Shown: piece by piece, positions 45,174 through 56,504 of the stretch
Numbering within the stretch: position 1 is the first letter of the stretch
Layout: each line of letters starts with the position of its first letter
NCBI GenBank assembly: GCA_948474755.1
Contig: CAOLHI010000020.1
Span: 62,001 to 126,000, forward strand
DNA length: 64,000 nt
Source of the DNA: Ctenosaura bakeri
Taxonomy: Eukaryota > Chordata > Lepidosauria > Squamata > Iguanidae
Direction of reading: 5' to 3'
Position numbers and translations under genes: made by a program
Notes under the pieces: generated by a model
Told to the model about the DNA's origin: nothing
Database searches by the model: none
What the model saw: only the letters and a program-made list of their open reading frames with translations

Positions 45174-45429
45174 GGATTTTGGCCACTCTCTTCTAACAGG
45201 GCATTGAAAGGTTTTGAGCTATGGCTCCGAGAATGTCCCAACCAGCAGTGGTGACACAACTTGGTATAAGGAGATAACTTTACTCTGATTCAGGTGACAG
45301 GAACCTCTGGACTGAGACAGGGGCTAATCCAGTACACAACTCCTCAAACCATTAGGCAGAGACAGCTGGAAGCCAGAGGAAGCTCCCTACAGCAGGAAGG
45401 GGCAAGGCACTGAGAGGTGTGTTTGCTTG

Positions 45430-45620
45430 TTTGTTTAATTCATTGATATCCTACAATTCTCCCAGTAATGGGACTCAAGGAGGCTAACAACAAATTAAGA
45501 ACAATACAAAATCATTAACAAAGTATTAGTATAAAATAGAAAAAACAAACAATTTATAACATTAAAATATTAAATATTTAAAAATATAATTCATTAAAAA
45601 ACTATATCCAAACTTTAAAA
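45430..45620 (-). repeat. L2-type LINE 3' end (antisense)
   Basis: The plus strand has TTAATTCATTGATATCCTAC, AATTCTCCCAGTAATGGGACTCAAGGAGGC and TAACAACAAATTAAGAACAATACAAAATC, the reverse of the L2 3' end seen at 33095 and 60190. Confidence 0.7.
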
Positions 45621-45624
45621 ACAG

Positions 45625-46400
45625 GATTATTCTACCCACACATTTTTTTAAAAGGCATGTATCAGCTACAATGTCAGCAGGAATCCAGTCAGTCTTCACA
45701 CCACTTAGCACTGAATTCTTCCACTGAAGCTCCCTGGGGAAGCAGTTCAAAAAAATCCTTGACATCGCAGTGAAATATCTTATCACTGGCATTTCCTCCA
45801 TTCTAATCAAACCCTTTTGTTTATCTTTTTTCCTGTGATGAGTGTGAAGGAGAGGGGGCATCTCTCTCTGCCACTCACTAACACAGCCTGGTAATCATCA
45901 TTGGCTGAGCTGGCTATGTTTCTCTACTTGAGAAGTGCTCTGTCACTCGAAAGATGAAGGCAGCATCTGGGAGAACCTGAAAAGGATGCTGGGGGGGGGC
46001 GCATTTTACTCCAGCAGCTGCAGACCATCTAGCAGACTTATCCAAGTATATGCTGATTGGAATAAATTACACTAAAGCTCACTGAATGCTAGTGGGGGTG
46101 GGTGGGTTGGGAGGGGAAAGCAAAGTGTTTCCAGTACATCCTGTAAGATCAGATGCCAGCCAGGGGACAGACAAACTTGCCCAAATGGTTTTCTCCCAAT
46201 TTTTGATTGCTGAAGCCTAAGCATTAAAGCCTGAGATACAATGTTCAATGCAGTGCTGCATGACAAGTCCTTCATCACACTAACCTCTAAGGGAAAAAAA
46301 TTGAGATATTTCATAGATAAACAAGCTGTGGGTATAAATTATTGTGCAACCCATATTGTTCTCTCCATATCATCTTCATGTATTCATTAATATTAGTACT
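45625..46400. other. Unannotated stretch
   Basis: No recognisable gene or repeat. A G10 run lies near 45990. Confidence 0.4.
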
Positions 46401-46408
46401 ACCAGTAG

Positions 46409-47038
46409 TAAGAGAGACAACATGATACAGTGGTTTGAGTGTTCAGCTACAACCTTGGAAAATGGTGTTTGATTCCTTGCTTTACCAAGGAAACCCACTG
46501 GGTGACCTTGGGCACATGACACACTCTCAACCCCAGAAAACCCCATGACAGGCTCATCTAAGGCCATTTCCACACGGGCTTAAAGAAATGGTACAGAGCA
46601 TCCTCCAGTGAGGACATCTGCACCTGGGAGCGGATTGGGTCGGACCTACGTAGTATAGTTCTGCACCTCAGCCCACTCCAGAACGACCCGAAGTGGTCAT
46701 CCAGTGTGCTTTTGAAAGACCGCTTGAAACAAGTCTTTCAAAAGCACAGAGCACGCCACTCCATGCCTGCGCTCTGGTGCAGATTTGCAGGCTCACACCA
46801 GTGCAAGCCTGCGATCTGCCGGGGGTGGGCTTTAGGCTGGCGAGCTTCAGTGGTTGGTGGAGAGTCTCTACCAACTGGAAGCTACCATTTTCATCCCCAG
46901 AGCAGTGTGGGTGGCCACGCACTGCTCTGGACCAGCCTGGACCCAAGTGTGGAGCCAAGAAGTCCAGTAAGTACCGGCACAGGGCGATTCCCTGAAATGG
47001 CCATAGTAAGAAACAACTTGAAGGCACACCACCAACAG
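46409..47038 (+). repeat. tRNA-derived SINE split by a family C transposon
   Basis: GAGAGACAACATGATACAGTGGTTTGAGTG...GAAACCCACTGGGTGACCTTGGGCAC...ACCCCATGACAGGCTCATCTA stops at 46561. The tail resumes at 47003 with ATAGTAAGAAACAACTTGAAGGCACACCACCAAC. Confidence 0.9.
46562..47002. mobile_element. GC-rich non-autonomous DNA transposon (family C), nested in SINE
   Basis: Termini GGCCATTTCCACACGGGC and CGATTCCCTGAAATGGCC. The interior is the reverse of 18256-18712: shared GTGCTTTTGAAAGACCGC, GTCTTTCAAAAGCAC, GGCTTTAGGCTGGCGAGCTTCAG and TACCAACTGGAAGC. 441 bp. Flanks TAA and ATA. Confidence 0.9.
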
Positions 47039-47139
47039 CTATCAGTACTTTCAATTTGGCCTTTCTCCTTCTTATGGACAGTTGGGTCTTTTCATTCTAC
47101 TCTACTAAAGCACAATTCCAGATTAACTACTTAGGACGA

Positions 47140-47194
47140 CATCTTATGGAATCCTGGATTTTGTAGTTTGGTGAAGCACTAGAGTTCTCTGACC
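47140..47194. repeat. Fragment of a MITE-like sequence
   Basis: CATCTTATGGAATCCTGGATTTTGTAGTTTGGTGAAGCACTAGAG is the widespread squamate ...GGAATCCTGGGATTTGTAGTTTGGTGAGGCAC motif, without its own ends. Confidence 0.6.
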
Positions 47195-47196
47195 GA

Positions 47197-47304
47197 GGCT
47201 GTTTCCACACTAGTCTGTTATAGTGCTGTTATCCCACTTTCAACATCCTATGGAATCCAGGGGTTTGCAATTTAGGGAGGGGTCTCAAAGGTGCAGAAAT
47301 AGCC
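47197..47304. mobile_element. MITE family A, internally deleted
   Basis: GGCTGTTTCCACACTAGTCTG, CCACTTTCAACATCCTATGG, then directly GTGCAGAAATAGCC. Confidence 0.8.
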
Positions 47305-47348
47305 CCTGTTTTCCCTTGTAGCTAAGGGGAATGTAGAGGAGAGACCAA

Positions 47349-47532
47349 GGCCATTTCCGTATTACACTGTTATAGTGCTATTATTCAATTCTCACCATCC
47401 TATGGAATCCAAGGGGTATTTCGAATTCTCAGCCAGAGAGTTCTTTGGCCTCAGTAAACTACAAACCCAAGAATTCCAAAGGATGTTGGAAGTGGAATAA
47501 TAGTACTATAACAGCATAGTGCAGAAATGGCC
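47349..47532. mobile_element. MITE family A
   Basis: GGCCATTTCCGTATTACACTG through ATTCTCACCATCCTATGGAATCC and the right arm AAAGGATGTTGGAAGTGGAATAATAG...GTGCAGAAATGGCC. Flanks CAA and AAA. Confidence 0.9.
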
Positions 47533-48021
47533 AAAGTCTCAAGGTGTTAAAACAGACAATTTTATTCTTCCAGTTCACCCAACATATTTAAATGAGAAAC
47601 ATTTAATGTCCCTCTTTAGGGACTGATAAATGATAAAGGAAAGAAAAGGACAATATATAAACAACCAATATTATAACAAGAGACAAGTTACAATTTGCTG
47701 TATCAACTATATGTCTTACATTAAAAAATGCATGTAAAATGTTTCCATTTTAAAACCTCTTTTAACCGAGATAAATGTATACAGAAACAAAATACAACTT
47801 ACAATGCAACTTTAAAACTGCCTGCAGGGATTCCAAAAAGAGTGTTTTCCAGACTCATGCCTGGCAACTGATAGTTTGAGAAGTAGGAATCAGAACATTA
47901 TACTGTTTCATTTTTAAAAAAAGGTACCAAGGACATCCTTATCATAACAATTCTACAGCAGATGGAAAGTTAGGGGTTATATGAAAACTCAAGTTTTAAA
48001 GTAAATGGAAGTACTTTAGAT

Positions 48022-49034
48022 CAGTGATGTAGACTTCAGTCAATTAACTCAGACTCAAGTCACACTCCAATGATTCAACTTGGATGTGATTTGGCAATAA
48101 ATAGCACACTGACTTGATTCAACTTGTGATTTGTATCTTTTTAGTGACTGACTTGTTGCCCTTGGTTCAGTAACATAACACATTCATCCAGAAACCTTAC
48201 AACTTTGAAAAACACTTCTATCTGTGTTTGCCTACTGGTCATGTGACAATCAGACCCTTTTCGCATGGCATTTGCCATGCAAAAGGGCCTCCGGAGCATG
48301 TGCAATTGCGAGGAGTGTTTCAGACAATGTCCTTGCAATTGTGCGATGCTGCCGGGGCCACAGGTGCCGATTGCACACTATTTCATTTTAGGCTTGTAGC
48401 CAAAAATAGTGCGCATCGTGCATTGCTCCGCGGCCCCACACACACTTACCTTGTGTGTGGAGCTCTGGAGACGTGGCCCTCATGCTTCCTCCCCCAGTGC
48501 AGCCTGGGAAAATACCTGGTTATGCTGTGGAAGGAGGAGTCGGAGCCCTCATAGTGCCTGCTGGCCAGCAGGCAGCTCCTGTGAAGCTGAAGCAGCAGCA
48601 ACACGAGAGCCTCTCGCAAGATGCTGCTCACATGATCCCCACGCCCCTGCACCGGAAAGAGGTAAGATGCAGAAAGGGCTTCAGTCTCAAGCCCAAGCTC
48701 AGAGGAGAACAGCAAATGCAGTAGGCAACAAGTTTGAGGAAGGATTGAGGTCTGCTTGGCACCCTGTCCCGGTTGCACATCAGAGGAGCCTTCTGAAACT
48801 TTTTTCTAACAGTGGAAAGCAAGACATGACCCCAGAACATAAGGAAAGATCCTTCCTTCTAAATCTTTTGAAGTTTCAGTAATGAGAAGTAAGAAGGACT
48901 CATTCCCCACTTCAGAAACTGGCCCTCAGAATTGAGACTTGAACTTGAAAGTATCTTGCAGGGACTTGAGATGTGAAAGTAGAGTCTTGAGACATGAATT
49001 GAGACTTGGAGTAAAAGACTTAAATACATCACTC
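48022..49034. mobile_element. hAT element (non-autonomous), perfect 8-bp TSD
   Basis: Starts CAGTGATGTAGACTTCAG and ends AAATACATCACTC. Flanked by CTTTAGAT at 48014-48021 and 49035-49042. The subterminal regions are rich in GACTCAAGTC/GACTTGAG words in inverted arrangement. Excision rejoins the left arm of the 47.5-49.8 kb inverted repeat. No transposase. Contains the family B element 48253-48680. Confidence 0.93.
48253..48680. mobile_element. GC-rich DNA transposon (family B), nested in hAT, TSD TCA
   Basis: Reverse-orientation relative of 37500-37919: shared GGCATTTGCCATG..AAAAGGGCC, CACTATTTCATTTT, CAGTGCAGCCTGGGAAAAT and the terminal GTAAGATGCAGAAAGGGC(T). TCA lies on both sides (48250-48252, 48681-48683). 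Frames of ~110-150 codons here come from the GC-rich interior. Confidence 0.9.
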
Positions 49035-49839
49035 CTTTAGATCTGCATTTAGACCATGGGAACTAAGGTACCAAATCTCATTATCCAGTACATTTCTTTT
49101 TTTCTCCTAAGCAGGGCTGTCTCATTCTGGGGGAAAAATTGTCCCTGAAACAAAATATATGTAAGAAAAAATAGCTAGAGCTCTGAAAAAAATATATATG
49201 GGAAACAATAATATCAAGAAGGATCAAGTGCATCTTTGGTTGATCACTTTCTGGTACACGATCACTCCTTTAAGGATTTGCATGTTTGGGTGCTTGAGAA
49301 ACTTTTTTTCCAAGAATGAGAGGACCCTGCTTTAAAAAGAAATAGATTGGATATTGAGATTCAGCATGTTATTTCCCCATGGTCTAAATGGAAACTTAGA
49401 GTCCATCCATCTAATTTAAAACTTGAGTTTTCACATATCTCCTAATTTTCCATCTGCTGAAAAATTGTTATGATAAGGATGTCCTTGATACACACTGAAA
49501 AAAAATAAAACAGTATAATGCTCTGTCTCCCACTTTTCCAACAATCTTTTCAGAATCCCTGCAGGCAATTTAAAAGTTGCTCTGTAAGTTATATTTTGTT
49601 TTTGTATAAATTCATCTGGGGTAATAAGTGGTTTTAAAATTGAGACATTTTGCGTGGATTTTTATATAGATATCTGCACTCATAATTGCTATAGCAAATT
49701 GTAATTTGTTTCTGGTTATAATTTTGTTGGTTATGTATTATCCCTTTTCTTTCCTTTATCTTTGATCAGTCCTTGAAGAAGGTCATTAAATATTATTAGG
49801 CCAAAAAGTTTTGACTAACTGAAAGAACAAAATCTCCTT

Positions 49840-50860
49840 TCTAACAACTTGAGGCATTTCTTTTTTACATCTGCTTGCCTGCTTGCCTGCTTGCTTGCTT
49901 GCTTGCTTGTTTGGTCTTTGTACCTAGCCAGCTCCACAGAAAATTACTGCATGTTTTTTGAACACATATACCTTGATGACTACAAGAAATCTATAGAAAC
50001 TGTAAACAAAGTTATGATTCTGCATGCTAGTCACCAGCATAAATCTGAAGTTATGGGTTAAATAACCACAAAACTGACCTAAGTGGAGAACCAAACACTT
50101 AGTGGCTAAAATTAAATAGAAAATTTTTACAATGCAACTTTACTTAGAAAAGAGGGAGGGTCTTTTAATTGACCCCTTGGAGAGCATTTTACTTTCTGCC
50201 CCATCACATTGTTGCAAAATCCCCCTAAATAAAGCCTTAAAAAAACATTGTTATTCTCCTTGTGGCAACCAAAATCCTATATTTACTTCCTTAACAAGAA
50301 ACTGTGCTTACTTCTTATCTAGAATTTAAGAGCACAATTTTATACTTGGTTACTCAGAAGTAAATTCCGTAGTGATCAATGAGGTTTATTCCCAGATAAG
50401 TGCACACTGGATCACTGCCTGAAGTCTACCCCAAGACCTGTTTTCTCCCTGTGAAATATATTAATCCTTTTCTATAAGGCATCTTCTCCTTTAAAATATA
50501 GTTCTGTTCCAGACTTTATTGCATTTAGCCAAAGGCCATTACCATTTGCTAGACATTGTAACAAAAATAATCCATAATAACATACTAAAAATGAAGTGCA
50601 GTTTACTTCTCAACCACTTTGGAACTGCAATGGACTGTCCGTACCACAGATACCTTGTCAGTCCTTTAAGATTAATGAGTTAAGAACTTTAAAATCAATA
50701 GCAAATAAGCAGAACTCAATGCATTTTCCTTTTTTTTAAAAAAAAAAGTTTAATTCATTTCATTCATTGTTGGTGAGCTCAGTAGTGTTAGCTAGAGGAA
50801 AAAAGTAATACCTGGTTGTATTAATCATTATATTAATCATTGTTATTTAAAGAAACTATA
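49840..50860. other. Unannotated stretch
   Basis: A short CTTGC repeat (49873-49910) and an A/T run near 50730-50750. Otherwise nothing recognisable. Confidence 0.45.
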
Positions 50861-50863
50861 GGC

Positions 50864-51150
50864 AGTCTGCACTCCATAGACAAACTTGCCAGTCTGCACA
50901 TTAGACATCCTGTTCCATGCAAAACTTTCCCTATTCAAGGCAAAACAGTTTCAATCTGCAAATGAGACCTCTTGCTCCGTACAAAACCTTGCAGGGCTAT
51001 AAGTAAGAGCTTCTGTTGTTCTGTAAATGATAGCTCCTGTCCCATGCAGAAGCTTGCCAGTCTTTAAACAAGATCTACTATCCCATGCAAAATCTTCCAG
51101 GGATGTAAATTACAACTCATTTCACTGCAAAGCCTCCAAAGACATTTAAT
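50864..51150. repeat. Degenerate minisatellite, ~42-65 bp units
   Basis: Successive units share CTG(C/T)AAATGA(G/T)A, then CTCCTGTCCCATGCA, then AAACCTTGCCAG. They are recognisable near 50880, 50952, 51022, 51063 and 51105, for example TCTGCAAATGAGACCTCTTG, TCTGTAAATGATAGCTCCTG and TTTAAACAAGATCTACTATC. Old and diverged. Confidence 0.7.
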
Positions 51151-51254
51151 AGCTTCCTTTTACCAGTCTTCATCATGTAAATAAGTGATGGACGTTTTCC
51201 ACTAAGATTTGCTGGGGCCTTCTGGAGGTCTTAGGGATAATATCATATCCCCTC

Positions 51255-51300
51255 AGAAAAATTGTTATGATGAGGATGTCCTTGGTACACATTGGGAATG
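51255..51300 (+). repeat. Third fragment of the 47.5-49.8 kb inverted-repeat family
   Basis: AGAAAAATTGTTATGATGAGGATGTCCTTGGTACACATTGG closely follows 49460-49500 (TGAAAAATTGTTATGATAAGGATGTCCTTGATACACACTG). Confidence 0.75.
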
Positions 51301-51757
51301 TACTCAGATGCTTCTCCAGCTCCCTCCCCATTTCAACAGCAACAGAATGGGAGAGATACTACAGAAAAACAGTGGGTCAGGGGTGCTTTGGATATTACAG
51401 GTGAAGGAAAAGAATACCAACCTCTGCAATGACAACAAAATACATGTGCAAACATCAGACTTATGCTTGCATATATCAGGATGAAAGGGTTCCAGTCAGA
51501 AGCACAAAAATAACAAAATAGGAAGTCAAATCCTCAAATCATCATCCAAAAATTAGAGGTATACAGGCTTAGTAAGTCAGAGTTGAAAAGTAAAATTGTT
51601 TTCCCTTGTTATTTTTAACACATTAACACAATTTTTTCTGGTCTTTGTGGAGGCTGGTATTCCCTTTTTCCTTCCTTCCACAAATCCCACTCACCTACAA
51701 ACATTCTATGACTGGTAAAAGGGGGATCAGAAGCATCTCACTGTACTCATCAGTCAC

Positions 51758-51990
51758 TGGACCCCAGAAGACCTTGGCAAATTATATTATCATTTCATGC
51801 TTGGCTATAGGAACATAGCCAGAGGCTTCTCTGGCAATTCCTCCCCCTACTGGGCTCTCCACAAGCCACAGAAGGGTCATGGTTTAAATGTTTAAAAGTA
51901 AACTTCGGTGTTTAAAAGTAAAGCCAAGAGTGCTGAGTGGGGACCTCTAGCATAATTCTGCATCCAGAACTACTACACTGTGTTTTCTGG
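51758..51990 (+). repeat. Unnamed interspersed repeat R1 (sense copy)
   Basis: CCCCAGAAGACCTTGGCAAATTATATTATCATTTCATGC, then GGCTATAGGAACATAGCCAGAGGC, and ATTCTGCATCCAGAACTACTACACTG. Parts match 41820-41890 (reversed) and 42160-42340. Confidence 0.45.
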
Positions 51991-51994
51991 CTAG

Positions 51995-54900
51995 TGGCAA
52001 AAGTGCGTTAATGACAAAGGTGTGTATATCTCTTTCTCTAGTTTTTTGTGCAAAACTCCCCATCCCACTGCAGGTATCAAGCCCCAGGAGAGGTCACTGC
52101 TACTGCTGTTTATGAATGAGGAGACAGAGCAAAGAGGTAATTCAACCAATGTAGCCCTGAGAGGAAGAGATAGAAAGGTGCCCATTTCCCATGAAGACAC
52201 TTTCATTTCCTTCCTCTTCTGGGCCAGGACCAGCTATTCCAGCAATGGCTGAATTGACTCCTCACTCTCTTCCTCACTGGTGTGCAACAGCACCCCCTGG
52301 AGCTTGACATCTGCAGGAAGAGGAGGTTTTGGAAAAAGCTCAAAGGGCTAGAGGATAGCCACTTGTGCCCCATCCAGAAAAGACATATACGTCTGGCTGA
52401 CATTGAGCTGCATAGGTGGAATATTGTGGTCCCACTGCTTCATGTAGGATCTCAGCCACAGAGTGCTGAACGAGGTGTGGTTCTGACATAAGGCAGAGAT
52501 TCTGCATTAGAGCTCCATAGGGTTAATGTCCATGTGAAATGTGTGCACTGATTGTGCTATGCAATTCTTGTGATGAATGGCAGTGTTGCAGAATCAAATG
52601 CGTAAGTAAATATACAAGTGAATCCAATTGAACATGCAACGAAAGGAGTACTAGCACAAGATCAATTTCTTTTCCCAGGCCACAGTTCATATGCTCTAGC
52701 AAATCCCAGAGGTTTCAGAAGCACAATCAGATACCTCACGAACTCAACACACAGCATTTCTCTTCAACACTTTCCCCCTGAGCAGTTCCCCATCTGCCAA
52801 TAGGCTGCTAGCTGAACATTTGTACTGGGCCGTTTGCATTTAAGCAGAAAATGACACTGATTGCCACTAAATATAACGAGTGTCGTATGTATGTTTCATT
52901 GGAACTGCAAGCTCAAATTAGCCTGTCAGGATTTCAACATACCCTGATGCAAACCTGTCAAATGATACAATTAGCTCAAGAGAATAAAGAAAAGGCTTGT
53001 CAAAGCCATCAGGGCTTTACTCTTGATCAAGTTCTGTCCCTTTGCTCAGTGCCTTTATTAAATCCAAATGCATTTCATGCTTACAGTTAGACCAATGCTT
53101 ATATTCCTCGCCTCATGCCAACACCATCATTTCCAGCTCTTAAATGTGTTAATTTTAGGAAGGGCAGCATCTTGTTTACAGGGCCCTAAATTTTGGATCA
53201 GCAGGAAGATGTTTAACTATACAAGAAATCTTATCAAAGGCTGAACTCTAGTGTTTAGTTGTGTAAAGCAAAAGAAGAAGTATTAGGCAATACATGATTT
53301 GATACAAATAGTCTTTATACATGGGTTTTCACCCTGGTTACCTCCACATGGAGGGAAAAGTCAATCACACTGCCACTTGCACAGCATGTAAAAGCATTTG
53401 TTTATCACAAAACCATGGATGAGGAAGCACAGTATTTCCAGAAGGGAGGGAGGGAGCCAGGGAAGAAAGGAAGGAATATCAGTTATGCTATTTCCACTGG
53501 ATTTTTCAGGAGATTGTGGTAAGGAGTATCCTGTTCTGTGAAAAGATTTGAAGATTCTACAAAATTCAGAAGTACTAGCTCCTGATAAGACAAATAAATA
53601 GGATCTGGGTTCATTGTACCTCATAATGATATATGACCTACAAAAAGAAAAGATTATCAAGAACATGACTTCATGTTGGTGAAAGTGAGAGATAGCAGTG
53701 TATCTCACAATCAGTGTAATTAGTATTCATAAGCAGAAAGTGAGCAACAGCCAGTCCCATCTCACCACCACACACACAAAACCAGCAGAGAGAAAAAAAC
53801 AGGGTTATTTTGTTCTGTTTTTTTTAAAAAAATACTCACTATCTCATGGTGCACAGTTCTGTAGCAGGTGTTCTTCAAATATGGAGGAGAAACCCAGAGG
53901 CTACAAACTGGAGGGAGAACAAACTCAAACTGACTGCAGACTAGCTGATGAAGAAAAAAAGAGAATGTAGCTAAGACCAGCAAACAGTAAAATAACATGA
54001 ATACATGTATGCCTAAACTCTTAGAGAGAGATGTAAACTAAAAACCACTGAGTGCAGGCATGCTTAGATTTCTACCACTAACATGATTTTTTCTCTATTC
54101 TAACAGTACAAAAAGCATCTGAAAAACTGAAAAAACAAAACAAAACCTTCTCAGTGCTTAACACACCAGAACAGAACAAATATATTTAAAATATATATAA
54201 CAGAATCTACTGAAAGTTGTCATCCACTATTCTTCATAATCAAGTGTACCTTTATGTATCATGTTGTCATTAGTGAGCAGCACACCAAAACTCCATAGGT
54301 TTCATCCAGAGGTACTGTGAATAAAACTCCACCCACAGTGTGCTCCTGCTAAATCTGGATTTTGGTCTTCCATGTGGTTTTATCCCTTCATGGTCAATAC
54401 TAAGGCACTGTTAGAAGTGTAGTCCAAAACTCCTGAAGTTCCAATACCTCCTCGCCTCTATAAATTGAAATTTGCCAAGTTCTCCTTTCTCCTATAGCTT
54501 CCCCTGCACCTAAAAAAACTGGTTCAGGAAATAGAGGAACCTATGGAATTGTATAAAGCTTATATCAGAAAACCATAGACAATTATCCCCCCCCCGCCGC
54601 CCCGCAACCTGCAATGGTAACCTCCACTAAATCTCAACAGAAGTTCTTTCATGCATGGAAGGAAGCTGCTGAATCCAACCCACCAGCTGCGAGCTTCCAA
54701 CAACCACCTGCCTAGCCAAAAGTATTGGTCTTCTCATCATAAATCTCTGCAATTCTTGTTCCAAGCAGGGGCTTCCAATAGCAGTGTTCATGGCAGCAAT
54801 CATGACAGCATTCATTAGGTAAATCTCTTTAGGCCCAGGTTAACAGGTCAGGCTGACCATGAGGTCATTTTCCCTAGCAGCCTGAACTGACAGGGCAGAA

Positions 54901-56500
54901 TGAGAAACTACAGGGTAAAGGCTGAACAAGCACATAGGGTAATGTTCCACAGGTCCGGTATTTCCAAGTAACTTCTTCTTGTAGGTACTACACACAAGAA
55001 TGGTATAAAGATTGCTAAATAAAAACTTCAGATGTACACAGTAAGAAACTGAAAGAGCATAACTAATCTCTGAAATTGTTAAATATTAATTAGACAAGAA
55101 TGGAACATGGAAATGTTTAAAACAAATGTTCTTGCTGGTATTATTAAATGTTAACTTTTATGCATACTAAATCATTTTGTAGCCAGTTAAAATAGCTTTT
55201 GTGGTCTAGCAAATGCATAATTAATATATTTTTTCTAGCCATTGATGTTTAATAATTAAATGGTAGGCCTAACATTTTGACAGCAAAAGAAGCGAAGCCC
55301 TTTGAAAAAAAATACTGTGTTTCATGAGGAATGTTATAGAGATTAATCATTTCTATTAAAGCTTTTTTGTTATCATTTATTTTAATATACCAAGTAGCAG
55401 CCTGTTTGGATATCTTTACAGTCTGATTGTGGAGTTACGAAGCTTTACTGTTGTTTTTTTTTCTTCAAATATGCTTCCTAGATGTGTGGGCAATACAATT
55501 ATACAGAATAACTAAATGCTGACAAACTTATTGTCCCAATTTGGTGAACTAGCATTAAAGCATGGGAGACACCATTCACCAGTTAATACTACAAGGCAAA
55601 AGGCCTTCCATTAACGAGTCATATGAGCTGACTCAGAGCAAAGGAGAGCAAGAGGTTTGCTGACAAGGGCTAAGCCATATCAGAAGAGGCTAAAAAAAAA
55701 TTACAGGGTCAACCTAGATGATGCATTTAGCATATATTTAGGTGAGATGCTTCCTTAAGTGGTGGAAGATGTCTATTTGTCCTAGCACATGTATCTTGAA
55801 TTTCACATGCTCTGTTTTTGTGACAGGCCACTGGAAGGTATTCACAGGCTTAATTTGCAGTTCTGCTGAGGCGCGTTGTCTCTGAAGAAACTATACTGTG
55901 AGAGGGGAAAATATGTTAATCAGAGGAAATATACATTCTGCATAATGTTCAGTTTCAAGCTGGAATGGCTCTTTGTACATGAGGAACAGCAGCCAGGATG
56001 CTTCAAGAGCATGCTACTGGAGATGAGAAGAGAAAAAGGGAGTCCAAAGACACAGGGCCAAATGTATAGTTTTACTGGAGTTATTTTTTGTTGGGAAACA
56101 TCTAAACTGATAGGGCTGACCCAAGACAAGGTGCTGCCCAAGGTAAAAGACAAGGTAGCATCCAGTTCTTTTCCATGTACAAAAGCTAATTGGACAGGCA
56201 TTCGAATTTTATTTCAATATTTGTAGTGGAAGTAGCATCTTACCATTGAAATATTGCAATCAGCACTGGCAGTAGGATAGCCCTTAAATGAAGTCTGAGA
56301 GAGGAAGCTGTTGATTGTAGTCCAGCTTGCATGGCCAATAAAAATGGCTAGTTTTGCAGGGGTATAGCTTGAATGGAAACAACTGAGGACATGACACTAC
56401 CCCCAGCCCAGTATCTGCTGCCTTGGGTGATAGCTTCATCTTGATTACTGATACAGCTGGCTCTCCAAACAGAGCAAAACAGAATGACCTAATAGGTTGT
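51995..56500. other. Long unannotated stretch
   Basis: About 4.5 kb without a recognisable gene or named repeat. It includes a C-rich run CCCCCCCGCCGCCCCGC near 54590 (G-rich on the minus strand) and an AT-rich part at 55080-55700. Confidence 0.4.
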
Positions 56501-56504
56501 TGTG

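Larger units (their letters stand above)
47535..49835. repeat. Large inverted repeat (~600-bp arms), left arm split by hAT
   Basis: Left arm 47535-48013 plus 49043-49150. Right arm about 49290-49835, reversed. Matching landmarks: GGACTGATAAATGATAAAGGAAAGAAAAGG with the reverse of CCTTTTCTTTCCTTTATCTTTGATCAGTCC; TTAAAACTGCCTGCAGGGATTCC with GGAATCCCTGCAGGCAATTTAAA-type; GACATCCTTATCATAACAATTCT with AAATTGTTATGATAAGGATGTCC; CATTTAGACCATGGGAAC with TTCCCCATGGTCTAAATGG. The outer end at 49790-49830 resembles a retroelement terminus. Retroelement class not established. Confidence 0.85.

Noticed and set aside
48228..48882. Overlapping 89-157 codon frames
   Set aside because: They lie in the GC-rich family B transposon inside a hAT.
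50864..51150. CRISPR-like array of repeats and spacers
   Set aside because: Units are diverged along their whole length without conserved repeat and unique spacer alternation, and the DNA is vertebrate.
52282..52491. Lys/Arg/His-rich 69-codon frame resembling a gene fragment
   Set aside because: No family recognised, no exon boundaries in frame, and an equally open frame on the other strand.
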